A program made the translations under genes and the position numbers. This document shows, piece after piece, positions 1-14,200 of a stretch of DNA of 64,000 nt. The stretch spans positions 88,549-152,548 of the forward strand of contig NW_020170516.1 of NCBI RefSeq assembly GCF_000524195.1, written 5' to 3'. Source of the DNA: Echinococcus granulosus (lineage: Eukaryota > Platyhelminthes > Cestoda > Cyclophyllidea > Taeniidae). Positions within the stretch are counted from its first letter, which is position 1. The number at the start of each line of letters is the position of its first letter. Under the pieces are notes generated by a model that was not told where the DNA came from, did no database searches, and was given only the letters and a program-made list of their open reading frames with translations.

Positions 1-1928
1 AAGACAAAGGCTTCTGCAGGATGGTCATTTCCAGTCTATTACTATTCAGCTTACAAACCGCTGGCATGAGCCTTGTCTAAGCCACCTAGTCTAGTCTAAC
101 AAACAAAATTCATAAATCGTCATCAAAGGCAACTCGAGCACCAAATTGGCGGCAGTGTGGGCAAACCCACAGCAAAACAGTTGACCCATACTCATCAGTT
201 GTCCGCTTCCCTAAAGTATAGCAGAAAGACATCCGTAATTAATCATTTGAAGATGGTTATTGGAAGTGTGTCGACCCTTTGCGTCCACTTCAACATTAAA
301 TATGGCGCCTATAAGCAGGAACTGAGCGAAGCGAGATTTAATCAAGTTAAATTTAATCATCTTTCCACTTTTAATTTTGACGCAACGCATTTAAATAAAA
401 AAGGTCTGTTTGATTTTTTTACACCTTTTGACGTTGCATTAGACCATGAGCAGCTCAGGTGGACTATTAGGCTGTATAGGAAATGGAGGGAAGCAGTAGA
501 TCTACAAAGCCAGTTGATGTGGTTCTACCTTTGATTAAAACTTCCTGTAAAAAGCCTTCCCTCAGCCAATTACACTTATTGTTGAGGCGAAAATTTCCTC
601 ATGCTAGAGAAAACTCCTCACGCAGTCCCCACTTTTGTCCTGCAGACGATCACAATATACCTGACAAATACCATAGTAAAGAGCACCTACTAAACGGAAT
701 TTCATTTAATCTTTTTGTAGCCTGCAAATCAGCCTCTATACCTGTGTATAGAGCCTTGCTACTGGTCCTCCAGCCCTTAAAAACGATCACAAAAGAAGTT
801 AATACTATAGCGGTATGTATTTTAGGTCCTCAGAGGTGGTACAGATGCCACAAAACAATGGTCAATGTTAGACAACGGTGCCATGGCAGCCAAGAGGGCG
901 AGATATAAGCAGTAAAATGGACTAAAGCCTTGAAACCTTATAACAATCGTATAAAGCTCGACCACTGCCAACTGCTTAACGCGTAATACGACACGACCCT
1001 AATATCTGGGCCAAAAAACACATTGGCAGGAGTGATTCACGAAGGACAGTAGACAGTTAAGAGATTTTCAGAACCTAACATTATGCCTCATAAGAAGCTG
1101 AAAACAACTCAAAGAAATATGTCTAAATGATTAAAAGAAGGGCGAAAATGCACGCAAGTCCCGTCGTTAGTCGAAGAGACTTTGCTCTGAATCGAAGGTT
1201 CATTCAAAGGGGAAATCAAATGCAAAATACCCTTGATAGCAGCAACTTCATTTTGTTTAGAACTATTCCCCAAATAATGCTTCAATTCTACTGTTATAGT
1301 ATTGAAATCCAAAGTTCTATCTTTTAAACATGGATCAAATACATTGGTTTCGATTTCGCCTGCAACTAGTTTTAATGTACTTCGGTGGTCAGTACAACAG
1401 CCAGGAGTCACTTGATGACAACGCTAAAAATAAAGAGATAGATGTAACACACGTCCACGCCTGCATTTTAACTCACAGCTCCCTCACCAATTACGTACAT
1501 CAAAAATTGCACCTTATATATCCTCTCTACAATAAAAATAGAAATATTTACAAATACGTATGTCCTGCCCATAAGAACTTGAACTCTTCCTGACTTCTAA
1601 GTTAAGAAAAATCAAGAACGGTTTTATGAAAACTTTTTTTCGCATGAACCTTCTCAAATACCACTTGTTACGGAGCACCAAAGAACCCTAGATCCAATTT
1701 CCAAAATAACCTTCAAATACACTTCAACTTAACATAAAATGCAACGCAACCGGAATTTCTGTGATGGTCAGTTCGGGAGTGCAATAAATAGACGGCGACC
1801 CGGATAGGGTGAGAGCCAGGTGAGGTGTAACCTACTGCACTACCTAAGCAAAAATTTGGTTAAATACATCAGAAATATACGCAGCACACATTCCCTGCTA
1901 ATGTGCCAAAGTAAAGCACTTCATACAA
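1..1928. other. 3' flank of the Dok/IRS-like gene, no supported gene
   Basis: This is downstream of the stop codon of the minus-strand adaptor gene, so it should start with its 3'UTR. I see no canonical AATAAA on the minus strand close to the stop; an ATTAAA variant (TTTAAT on plus) lies near 1371. Two overlapping plus-strand open frames (157-534 and 483-908) have no recognisable domain, no convincing splice sites and no family resemblance, so I do not call them genes. Confidence 0.5.
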
Positions 1929-2265
1929 TCAAACGACTTTTGGCGAGCATTGATCTGTATAGACAGAGCTGTTAGTAGTATGGTGACTGACACTGTTGCT
2001 GTTGCTATTGCTATTGCTGATATTGGAAGCGTCAGTGTTGTACTGGCCTGCAGAAGGCATGCGTTGCATTAGGCAAGAGGGCGCGAGGGTCTCAACAACA
2101 TCGATGGCTACGTAGTTGGACCGCGGCTCGCCGACAGTGCTGCTGCTGCCGTTGCTGACACCACGGTTCACCACTACTGCTTCAGAGAAGGAAATAGCCT
2201 CAGTGGAATGATGGACCGCCGGGCTGTCGGAATCGTCTCGGAGCTGTCCGGGTGGCCCGTGCGGC
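1929..2265 (-). CDS. terminal exon with the NYVAIDV motif and stop
   Basis: Acceptor GGCGGTAG (phase 2 in), 111 codons and a TGA at 1929-1931. It reads PHGPPGQLRDDSDSPAVHHS, SEAVVVNRGVSNGSSST, then EPRSNYVAIDVVETLAPS (tyrosine at about 2112-2114) and ends with an Asn/Ser repeat (SNISNSNSNSNSVSHH) and VYTDQCSPKVV. The NYVAIDV context fits the SHP2-type consensus (pY-[VI]-x-[VIL]) seen at the C-termini of IRS and Gab proteins. The minus-strand Asn/Ser codon repeat is visible on plus as GTTGCTATTGCTATTGCT. Confidence 0.75.
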
Positions 2266-5200
2266 CTACCGCCGCATCATCATAGGTGGAGGGAGAGAAG
2301 GGGAGGAAGAGTGGGTACTAGCAACGTTAGAAGAGAGTTTAAGGGGTGCACTCATTTCCTCGAAATTCTTGTCTAGATTAGTCAGGCATACACATAAGCG
2401 ATTACTTGTATTCGTTCACTCAATCTCTTATACTGCTAGTCATTCATTCGGCGTCCCCTACCAGCGATGTCTTGTGATTAGATGGTAAAATGGGGCGTTT
2501 TGTTTGAGGCGCTTTCGTTGCTAGTCGCCTGACCTACCTTAACGCCTAATAATAAACCTATTTTAAGACTCCTCTGACTCATAAACGCCCTCTAAGCGTT
2601 CCTCTTCAACAGACAACGCATGCTGAGACCATAACAAAGCGAAAAATTAGGGCAAGAGAAAACGATAATAAATTCTCAGCAGAAAAATTAAATGATAGTG
2701 GTAAGTTTACTTATCTATGTGGTCAGCGACAAGATTTTAAACTTCGAAAAGAAAAAAATCCTTAAAACAAATCTCATCTCAGCTGTCATTACCGATTAAA
2801 ACTGCAAGATCTGGCGCTTTCCCACGTTTTAGAGCTGAACACATGCTTTCCTCTCGTTTGGCGACACATTAGTTCACTTTCCCTTAATTAGACACCCGCT
2901 AATTCACATAACCGAACTCTCAGTACATGTTCATCCGCAGTGATGCTATTTGACTCCTTTTACACATCATACTACTACTAGTCCGTAAGGTCCTTCGAGC
3001 ACTTGTAATTAAACCACTTTAAAGCTCCTGTGCCCTACCTTTTCCACAAAGGCGATTTGGGACCTATGCTACAGCATTTGCGACTTTTCTAGCCCCTTAA
3101 CGGAGGTCTACAGTGAAATCGGAAGGTAATGTGAAGAACACGAATCCTGGAAATACAATGGAGAAGACAGAGCGAAGTCGGCTCTTGATGACAACTTATT
3201 CCACCGCAACCAATCAAAGCAGGATTTTGGATATGAAACAAGAACGTGAAAAAAGAAATTGTCGAAATGATTATCAGTGAATCCGGTATCACCACATGAT
3301 GTTAGGAGCAGAAACTCAAATAAACCATTGAAGAGATATTTGATAGGGTGAACTCACTTACTAAATCATTGAGTCGTTCATTCACTCATTAATTCACTGG
3401 AAGAAAATAAACATGACTCGGGTCATAAATGGCATTTCATCAAGCATAGGGTTGTGAATAAAACCACAGACTCCCAAGCAAAGGTCAACCACTCACCCCT
3501 GTGTCTGCAGACTAGCCAACTTGGAGGCGTCAGACACGTCGGTGGGGGGTGAGATCAGCCCGGTATGGGATGTGGTCCGAGGCAGGCTGCCGAGGGGCTG
3601 TGTAGGAAGACGAGGAGACTGCTGAGATCTGTCGTAGATTGCCTGACGAGTTAGCAGTAGGGGATTTCGCCTTCGAGAAAAGAAGAAAGAACTGTAGATA
3701 CACAACGGCCTCATGAAGGTGCGCAAGTACCAGATTTGGATCATCCGGTAGACTTTATGCGGAGCTGTATTGATTGAACAATTGGTAGCGGATCGTCGTA
3801 GATGACAAGTAGTGGTAGTAAAGCTAGATCGGCTTAGAAGTTCGACTTCTCCATGTCTGAACAGAACGCGAATTTGGCAAATGAAAAAAAGGCAAAGGGG
3901 ATTGCCCTAATAATAAACAAATTTTTTACAAACAGTTTACATATGATAAGTGTGCCCTTAATCATACTTATTTGCCGTAATGAGAAGTGGGAACTCATTC
4001 TAAGGTACTTTCAATGCATTTGGTAAGAGCTGATTTTGCTAAAAGCACCGATGGCAATGGTTAAAACTAGATGGGACTGTGCGGCATTACAATGTTCATT
4101 TCTGGTATGCGCCGACGCGTGAAAGACGACTACCAGCCGACCCTTCCACCGTCGACCTGGAGCTGTGATCAGCCATCCATGTTTCTTGTCGTATAGCCCT
4201 TTCAGATTTACAAGATTAAAGCAGTTTGCATTATCATGCTCCAAAATGAACCCCAGGATAACTCAGGCACTTTGTAACTTTTGGAATGGAGGCAAATGAC
4301 AAGAACTGGTCATTAAGTCAGTCCTTATGTAAATTCCCCATGCGTAAGTTGTAAAAATACAACATCATGGAAAAAAAACGTTAGGATTGATGTAGCAGAG
4401 AGGCACTCAACTTTCAAACTAAGGGCTTTACAGTTGGAAGAAAAAATTGAGATGTGAAAGAGACCTCAGTCTCAAACGATCACTAAATAAAAATTAATAC
4501 TTTACATTTTAAGTTTTGAAAGCCATAAAGGAATATTTTACCAAACTGTTGTTTTAAGGGGGAGTATGATTATGAAAATTGGTATTACGTATGAGATAGC
4601 ACTAATCTTACTCACCAGTTAACAACCAGGCACGGCTTACACCATCCAGATAAGGATTTATTTTAGTTCTAGGATTGATTTAAAGGGTGGAGGAAGGCAG
4701 GAAGAGCTGAGTCGAACCCACCTGACGGAAGGCTGACCACTGCTGAAGGTGCGAATGCGACCGCGGCCGCAACCGTTACCACTGGAGCGTTGACGCGAGA
4801 GGGGCACGTAAGGAGTGTAGCTGAGGTAGTTGGCCGAGGGGGACACCGACTCAATCGCCGACGAAGAAGCAGCGATGGTGGAATCCGTAGCAGAGGAAGT
4901 GCACTCGGAGACGGAGGCTATTGCCGTTGCCATCGTCGCCAAGCGATGCACAGAAGAGCCGTCACTAAGCGATGATGGTGAAACTGGCCCTAGGTTGACG
5001 TAACTAAAGGGAAAGGTAAAATCCAATTTTAGCTTCGGATAAATATGCTTCCAATTTCCTACTTATAGACTCATACATTTGATAGATTCACAAAAATCAA
5101 CTCAGGCCCTATGAACTGGAGTAAAAAGAAGCTGTCAAAACGGTTAGTGGACATTTGGCGGAAGAGCTCAACCTTGTGACGAGAACTTAAGAACTGCTTC

Positions 5201-8200
5201 GTACAGGAGGAAAAGTACGCTGGCATGATTTAGTACCATTATTCAAGTTACTCGCATCATTCGAACTAAAACACACGTCTGCCACACTCCAGCACTGCAA
5301 ATTTTTAAACTGTGTGATACCTCTACCAGCTTACTATCGTGCTGATGGAGGAGCAGAAGGAAGAGGGAAAGAAGCGGGCGCTGGTGAACTGCGACTCGGA
5401 GTCGCCGACGCTGCGTCTGCAAAGTTCAACGAAGTCTGTTCGTGCCCTCCTGGGGAAGTAAAAGAAGAACCGTTGTAAATGGTGAGAAAACTGCGTCCTA
5501 GCCCCGATTTCATTCCAGTCCAGCTCAGCCCACTTAGCCGCAGACAGACAAATCAACATGAGTGGCACGTTCAGCATTTCCCACTGGTTGGAAAATCAAG
5601 GCACCGTGGACACTAATCACACACCACCACGTTCCTTAATAATGTGTACTGTTTTGGTGACCTCTTTATTCTCACGCCCCTCTGTGGGAGACGGAGGACC
5701 CCAAAAAGTGATCTCTAGGTCTTTAAACATCGATTATGTCTCCCAGACCGAGCAATCTATGAATATGCGGTGCATTATAGTTTTTAGGATCATGTTTGCG
5801 TGCAGCTCAATGATGCGGTATTAAAACCTCATGAAATCCCCTAAATTCACATTCACCTCCAACAAATTGTTACGGGGCTTTTAAGGAAAATGTTTGTCTA
5901 AATGTAGAAGCGATGAGTCAAGGATGACCAGATGAAAAAAGGAAATCGAGTGTCGATTTGCTGTAAACTCGGAAACGGTAATCTTTTAACGGAGCTGTTT
6001 GAGAGGATGCACTGATTAGTCTAAAAGTATTTGATCAAAGCTATTTTGCCACTTAATATTATGAAATGGCTTGAGATTTCTAATTGATAAGCTGACAAAA
6101 AAGCATTAAAAGAGATTCTCAGACATGAATGAACTCCAAGTTAATGATCGGTAGACTCCCTTCCATGTTGATACAATCTCACTTTTTGAGGAAGAGCAGC
6201 CACCAAGTGAGATGAGGTTACAATAGAGAAGAGTCAAAAGTATAGTGACAGTTTGAATATTTATACGGGCAGGTGTTTGCGTAGAAGGAACCAGTAAATA
6301 TTCCAAATCGAGTCACAACTGGTTATTTCATTGTTTTTTTTTTAAAATTGGCCATTAAAATTGCCAACTACCATGTCCGCCATCGCCACAACAGGAGAAA
6401 TCTAATTTAGCACGTTCACTACTGGGCCTCCGGGTAAAACCAACCACCATAACCTTGATATGGGCACAGATAAGAAAGCCTGGGCGTCATATTTATGTGA
6501 TACTGGGATGAAATTCGCATACCGTTTTATTAAAAATGACTCTCGATGTCAGCTTAGAAGTCCAGAAGTTCGGGAGTCAAGACGGTCTCCATTATCTATC
6601 AGTACTATTACTTAGAAATTGCATAAGTCCGACAATCACTGTGAGACTGATTGGAAGAGAAATGTTAAGGGCGTACGAAAACGTCACAATCAACATTTGC
6701 AGAAAGAATTATTAAATGAAGTGCAGCTGATCTTGACGACAATGCGCGATCAGTTGAAGAACTTGAGCAGCACACCCCCGTCATAACATCAGCACTCAAT
6801 CAGTCCTCCTCCATGTACCGTTTTAGTCTACGTCAAAGGTAGTTTCACAGAATAGATATAAAACGTTGGCTTAATCTACATAGCTCAGTCTAATTATTAA
6901 AACTCCTGGCTGTGGTTTTTAAAGGGATAGTCAAGTAATGAGGATCGAATAAACTCCACTACTGGCGTTTATTTTGAGGGACAAATATGGGGCACCACCC
7001 AAATCATTATTGAGCACTTTACCAATCAATCAGTCGAAATAGACAGCATTCCTTATCAAGTCTCTAGTAACATTAATTAGCGACAGAGTTCATACACCAG
7101 CCAAGTATGCACCAGGGGAATGTTTTTAATTCGTTGAACTATCAAGCATCCCGGTTACCCTACACGTGGATTAAATCAAAGGACTTGTGCTCTAGTGCAA
7201 AATTTACCAGCATATTTGATATTTCCCCACCTTTGGTTAATATAGACAGACTGAAGAAGGGCCCATCTCCACAAAGACCACATTCCTTTAAATGTCATTG
7301 TCGCAACATTTAATCTAAAACATTCACTTCTTGCATTTAAACATGGTCAAGAACGCTATTTCAATAGGGATGAAAGTTGGGAGATTCCAAGTAACTCCAC
7401 CACCATAATTTGGCTTGCAAAATCGTCGAAAACCCATTTGAAATCACACAATTCCACGTACCGCTGCAGAGCAATTGATACCCACCAAAGAAGAAACTTG
7501 AGAGATCGTTGTATTAGGCAATTTTCAAAAGCGGATAAAAATCCAAACTAAATCATTTTGGATGTCGAGATGGATTATTTTATCAAGTCTTAGGCCAAGT
7601 TTCCATGTTTAATGGAGGACAAGAAAATTAACGCACCAGAAGTAGCCAAATTATCGATGTCATCGTCATCGTCCCGCCCGGAGAATGAGCTGGAACAGGA
7701 GAAAGGCCCAGCAGAGGGGAGTGAGGAGAGGGGGACAGTGGTAGCAGCCTTAAGAGCAGCCACTTGAATCTCCTCACGAGATAAGTAGAGACGACCAGTG
7801 CGCGGTTTCTCACCCGTTGCTGCGGCGTCCCACGGAACGCTACACGTCACACCTACCAGCAATGGCTGGCGCACTTCGTGCTGCCACTGCTGCCCTCGAC
7901 CACCACCGCTGTCACAGTGGCGGCACTCCGAAGAGGCGCGAGCACAGGGCGCTATCATCCGAACACCTAAGGGGTTGAAGAAAAAATTAAGTGTATAATT
8001 TAAATAACAAACAAATACGGAAAACAATTCTGTGGGCAAGTGGTGACCGCCATTTGGGCATTACGTGCTGCAATATACGAATCGTTGAGGTGAGCGGTTA
8101 AATGAGAGCTGGTTAGCCAAAGTAGCGGAGAAAAAGAAGTAAGAGTGCCGTCGTGTTACAGCTGAGGTCACTACTGAACACCTTGTTAGGACGGACACTG

Positions 8201-11200
8201 TCACCGCCTCGAAGGTGATATAACTTCAAAAATTAAAACAACACTGCAGACAGGTTTCATTCCCGAAGATCTAGATGACAAAGTGGGTAGCGCATAGGAG
8301 AGATGGGCTGAGTTAATAGAACTGGAATGCTTTCCTGTGTTGACAGAAACCCATCCACCGTGGAGACCGGCTTCGAAAAATTGCATTGGTATTAAAAGTA
8401 AAGAGCATTGGCGGCTGTTGTTAATCTACGTTTCTCTCGTAACTGAACAGATAAATCAGAAAACGCTGTAGAAAGCCTCTGCTGCCGACATACAAATTGT
8501 GTCAATACTTAATCGTCGCCCACGGGTTCCGTTCAATGGCTTTGTGCGTGAATAAATGCACTTTATTAAGGCAATTTCGCGACCAGAGGTCGTAAATTTT
8601 CGGCAGAGCTGTTCTTCATCCATCGAAAACGCATTAAGACCGGTGTGTTATTGCTTAAATTTGGGAACTGACACTCATTTGATATGAAAGGCGTATTCTG
8701 CGGTAGAGTAATTGAGAGGAGGAAGTATTTACAGCCCTCCCTTTAAAAGGCAAAAACGTCACTAGTGACGCGGTGAAAAGCATAGTAGCTACAATCAACC
8801 ACAGAATGATTCAATAATGTTTAGGAGAGATACTAAGATTGCCAAAGTGGGTAAAGTTGGAAATTTGTCACCAAACAACTGTTGCGTGATGCCTGAAACT
8901 GTAAAAACCTTGGAATCCCGTTAGACGGTACAAATTGCCCTTCGAGGTAAACAAAGGGATGAGCTGAAGGCGGTTTAATGATTATGCGCGCTTGAAGATC
9001 AACGTCATCGAACTTCTTCACTTATCAGCAGTTGGCAATAGCAAAACCGGGCGTCATAAGCTACTAAGGCCTCCGAATGAATGCAGTTTTGACATAATTT
9101 TTGCTGGATGCCTTTACAAGAGATTAATGGAACAAAGTCTCGGCTACAACCCTGAAGGAGCCGAGAAGTTTTCATAGAGCATTTAACTAAAAAACCAATC
9201 AATGAGACACCCTAGGTCTGTAAATTTCCTGAAGTAGTAACATTTAGATATGGCAGACTTTAACGGGTGAATTGAGTTGAAACTACAGTAATTCTCCTTT
9301 TATCAAAAAGGTTTGGCTGAAAGAAAAATAGCGTATCTAAACCGCTGGAAAGATGTTCTTGAAATTTAAAACCAGTCTAAAAGTATAACGGGGACAAAGT
9401 GAACAGATTTTGATGCCTTTTGATAGACTGGGAGGTTTTCAGCACATCAAGTAGACATGTAAGATCAAATCCCACCCACACACAGAACAAGTGTGAGGAG
9501 AAATAACTGTGCATATAAATAGGAAAAAAGGTTGGCAACAGCCAATCAGAATTATCAAAAATAATCAATCAATTCACTTGCAAAACCTACAGCAGTAACA
9601 AATGACAAGCATGAAACAGGAAGAGAGAATAAATTTATGAAAAAGGGGACTAACAATACCAGCTAATCAAACCACCCTTATTCTCGCCAATGCCATAGGA
9701 GAACAGTCGAAAAATAAGATTTTATCTGATCGCGACAAATGACCAAAAGGAAGTAAGGCAGATGACAAATGACCTTACAGGTATCGAGTCTCGAGCTTAG
9801 TTCTGGTTAAGGGGACTCGGGATTTCATTTCATGCAACCCAGCTTTCCGGCATCTTCGAAGTACACCAAATTAAACTTCTAGTCTTAATAATAGCAAAGA
9901 AAATATGAAAGTGAGGTAGAGAAAAACTGACCTTGGGAAGAAGATGAGGCGGAGAGCAGACCGGGGGAGGTGGACCAGCTGTTAGCCAGTCGCGAGCGCA
10001 TAAATCGATGCGGCGCCACTGGTGCTGAGTTTGGGAAAGACAGTGGGAGCGGTGGAGGTGATGGCGAGGTGGCGCCGCTTCTATTGCTGCTGACGCTGGT
10101 AGTGGTGATGGCAGCATTGTGCTCCTCGCCCCCTGCCTCCACATCCACTTCCAGTTTTGCCTCACTCTCCGCGGAGCAAGGAAGATAGTCCAGTGGTAAA
10201 GGAGATAGAGCAACCATAATGGGGACTTGTTGGTCGGTTCTAAAAAGTACAGGAGGGTGATCAACCACATTCTGGAATGGACCAATAAAGATAGTGGGCC
10301 AGCCTCCCGCTACTCCATGCAGCAATCATGGCCACAGCAGTTAGTCAAAACTCGTGGTAACCAATTACGTAAGAATATTTTGTAAGAAATGAAGTAGTTA
10401 GGGGTGAGGAAGCAAAAGTGGAAGATTTCTAGTGAAATGAATAAGCCATCTAGCCAAATATGAGTTAATGGAATTAATTTTCACATTTGAGATTGTAAAT
10501 GCACACTCAACTGTTAGTGATGATTGGCGGCTTTGTCTGAAAGCTTGGATGTTATTTCCATAAAAAATAGAGCAGAAGAAGTAGATGTAAAGTCCTTCGA
10601 ATCTCAAATGCTCCTTTGTCTGGTGCCAGGAGTCGAGGAAGCAGACAAATAAAACTTCGTTAAGTAAGATAGTGAGATAAATGGGTATGGCAGTGTGGGT
10701 AATAGCTAATAAAATTCCAATGCTAAAGATCCTAGTGCGGCCATTCACGTTAAGTAGGATATCTTGAAATCTTTTTAAATAGAAAAGCCTTTTTATGTCA
10801 AATTGAGGACGTGTGGCTAGAAGCATGGTTGATACCGGCTCTACACTTTCAAGAGTGAAAAGTCAGGGGAAATCATTTTCAATCTAAGTGACCAAATTTA
10901 CACAATAAAGTGTTTTGTTTCGCTTTTGATAAAGAATAAATCACTAGGATGAAAAAGTAAACACTTTCTGGAAGGTGCATAGTTGTCCAATAGAGAGGTT
11001 GACTTGGAGTTAATCACTAGCACAACGACAGTGGAAGGTAAATAATTTTTTCTTAAAGTTTAAGAGACTAGACTAAAAAGTAGCGTGGCAAATGAAGTTG
11101 AGAATCAATTGCTGTGCAGTGTTTTGTCTCACTGAGATGTAAAATCATGACGGAACAAAAACGCACGAAAAAATTAAGATTTTGTCGTTAGAAAAGAAGC

Positions 11201-14200
11201 GTTAAATGGGATATCTTCGTGTAACTCGAATCCCTCATTCACCCTGGAATTCAAGTAGCCGTTTTGAATGTTAGATACAGCCTGTCCGGTTGACAAACGA
11301 GTCAGTGGGATAGTCTGCGGCTGGGTAATTTATAGTAACACGAGATCCACAGACTATGGGCTAAAAAAAAAGTATTTCACACCGGTATGGCGTAGCTGCA
11401 CAGATGCGCCGATAAAAGGCAGGAGTTGGTTCTCATCGTCCCAGGAGACAACATACAAACAGTTCAATTTTCAGCCTTAATGTTGGGAAAACACCAAAAT
11501 GGGGGAAGAGGACTGGTGCGCACCAAACCGAGGCACAGTCTCACGCGCCAAAAGGGGAACGGGAGGCACGATTCTCATGCTAGTCGCCAGTGCCTGTCCA
11601 CCGTGAAAAAATTGTTAGGTCGTGGCCTTAGAGTGCGTACCGAGAGAGTGCAAAGGAGATCTTCAGACGAGTGCACCTCACTTGCGTATGCAGTACAAGT
11701 TGACTTCAGTAATGAGTGAGCGGTAGAGACAAACTAAGTGAACTTTTCCTCAAAGTGCAACCACCGCATTCGCTGGATCATCTTGCATCAGCCGACCACT
11801 ACCACTGCGTCTTCCAGGCATTCGACACTTATTCGATTGTCATTTCAAACACTGTTCAAGCAGCAGAAAAGGTGTCGAAAATAGGGGCAGAATTTGAGCG
11901 CGTTACGATACGTCTGGTAAACTGCTTTTGCCCTCTACTGATTAGTCACCTCATAAGCGGGCAAGAGGCAAAAGCGTTCCCCCATACAACAGGCAATGTG
12001 GGCAAAGATTCATTTTCCAACTAGACGAGCCGTTCATCAGGGCTGGTATGTTACATGCGATGTTTCAACTACAAATATGAGAAACGCGGAATCAACCCCC
12101 AACCCGATTTTTGAATATGCACGAAAAAAGTTCGGGTAGAAGAAAAGTGCCAGGAGAGCAACTAAAGGGTAGAGGAGGAAACACATGCAAACGTTAGGCA
12201 AACATTTAATTTCAAGTTACAACCACAACATTACGAATCATTTTTTAGTAGTTTAAAGGTACGGGAAATTATCAAATAAGGTTGTTTTTTTAAAGGTGAA
12301 TCAAGTCTGAAATCAAAATACGATATGAATGCCGCCTTCAAAATATCCGAAATGAAGGACACATCAACTGAGAGTGATGGCCTTCCAACACATCTGATGA
12401 AACTTCTGTGGCGTGCTGGAAATCAACATTCAATGGGGTTGTTCAGCAAGAAAAATGAAGGGTCTCAATGCAAGGCAAGTATCCCATTAGCAGCAACGCA
12501 CAGCACTTCAGCGATTGTACAAAAACGACCAAAGTAAATAGCGGCTAAAATGTGTTCATCGGTAGCTCATTCCTAGCGTAGATTTATATCCATGATGATC
12601 CTAGGGGTCAAAGTTGATTACAGGAGTTACGAAACTTCTGATTAAGCGAGGCAAATAGCTTTTGTCACCAAAATGTCTTGTATTCCTTTAAAATCCTGTC
12701 TCGGTTACAGCATCAAAGTCACAGAGACAGTTCCGTGATCCCGCACGGAAATTCAATCCTAGAGTAGAGTCCAGACTCGGATACATTTACAGTGAAATTC
12801 TTTTAAAATCTTAGATTTTTAATGACCCACAAAATTATGAAAACCAACAATCTTCAGGGAGCAAAAAAAGTCTACTTGTAATGCTACAGGAGGGTTTGAT
12901 GTTGATACAAGGCAAATCTTGACTAGGCCACTAGTTGAACGCCAACAGACGACCTCTGTTGTCTTGCGAATTAAACGCAGAGGTGAATGCGTAATTCGAA
13001 AGCCAGGTAAAAACAGAACCCGAAGGAATGCTGGGAAAATAAGGTTTTGCCGCTTTACATAGCGAAGTCGCAAGAACCAGCTAACATACAACAAACTTTA
13101 TTGAAGCCTGGGTGGAAATTGGAAATTTGCAGCTTTGCAGCACTAACAGGAGATGGCTCAAATCATTTTTAAAGGCCCAAACAGAGCAGGAAAGAAACCC
13201 CACTCTCGCACTTATCGGCTTCAGACATGTTAAAGTCTACCAACATTTACTCAACAACAAAATGCTTGTTCATGACTCATTTCTAAGTCACTCAAAGAAC
13301 CTGCAAAACAAACCAGAGCATCAAATACATCACTAAGTGAAAAAACCAGGTGTAAAATTCACGATTGACGACTATGGATCACCTCTTAATAAACAAATCT
13401 TGTTTACTCCTTCAAATATTCTTGAATGCTATTATTTTTTTCCTGCAACACATTTTCAGCCTGAGAAACAGTTTAGCTGAACGAAATAAGTGCATCAATC
13501 AGGATGCAACACGCAGCCAGTCGAATGTATCATGGTGTCTGCCCAATTCAGAAATCAAATTCGCCCCGATCTTCCAAATTAAATGCTCCATCTTGAGTTG
13601 AGGCTGCCATTAAATCCAACTATAACCACTCAAAACTTAAGCTCTTCGTTTTTTGGCAAAGCAAACAATTGATGGAAGGAATAGAATTTTTTTGCTGTTG
13701 TAAAATCATAGCCTGATAGTTTCTACAACTATCTGCCGTTTTAACGACTACTTCATAATCATGGAGTTCGATCAGGCAAATAATCAAATCCATCATTTGT
13801 GAATACATTGACAGATAAATTGCTACATAAATTCTCGATAGATGGACCCACTTAAATATGATGCACGACGATCAAAAAAAGCATGATCTGGTCTCATAAT
13901 TCTTCAAATTTTTACTTTTGACTCGGTAATTACGTTGATCCCGTAACGAGAGGTTAATATGCGCACTACCAACCCACGGGTATATGAAGCTTCCACTTCT
14001 TAGCCGAACGTCATTAATGTATAGCGTTTTCTCTATCAGTTCAAACAATACCTGATCACGGACAATCGTACAGCGGAAGATATTCTTGATCCGAGGGTAA
14101 AGTTGCTTACCAATTCTAATACTGCTATAAAACTAGGGATTATTAGATGCTTTTCAGGAAGATAAACACTTGAGTTGCGCTGATCGGTTTCTTCTGAGAT

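Noticed and set aside
157..908. Two overlapping plus-strand open frames of 125 and 141 codons.
   Set aside because: No domain, no splice context, composition like translated non-coding DNA; they overlap in different frames.
9830..10285. Alternative minus frame of 151 codons over the LDYLP exon.
   Set aside because: Trp/Arg/His-rich composition and a phase that does not match either neighbour.
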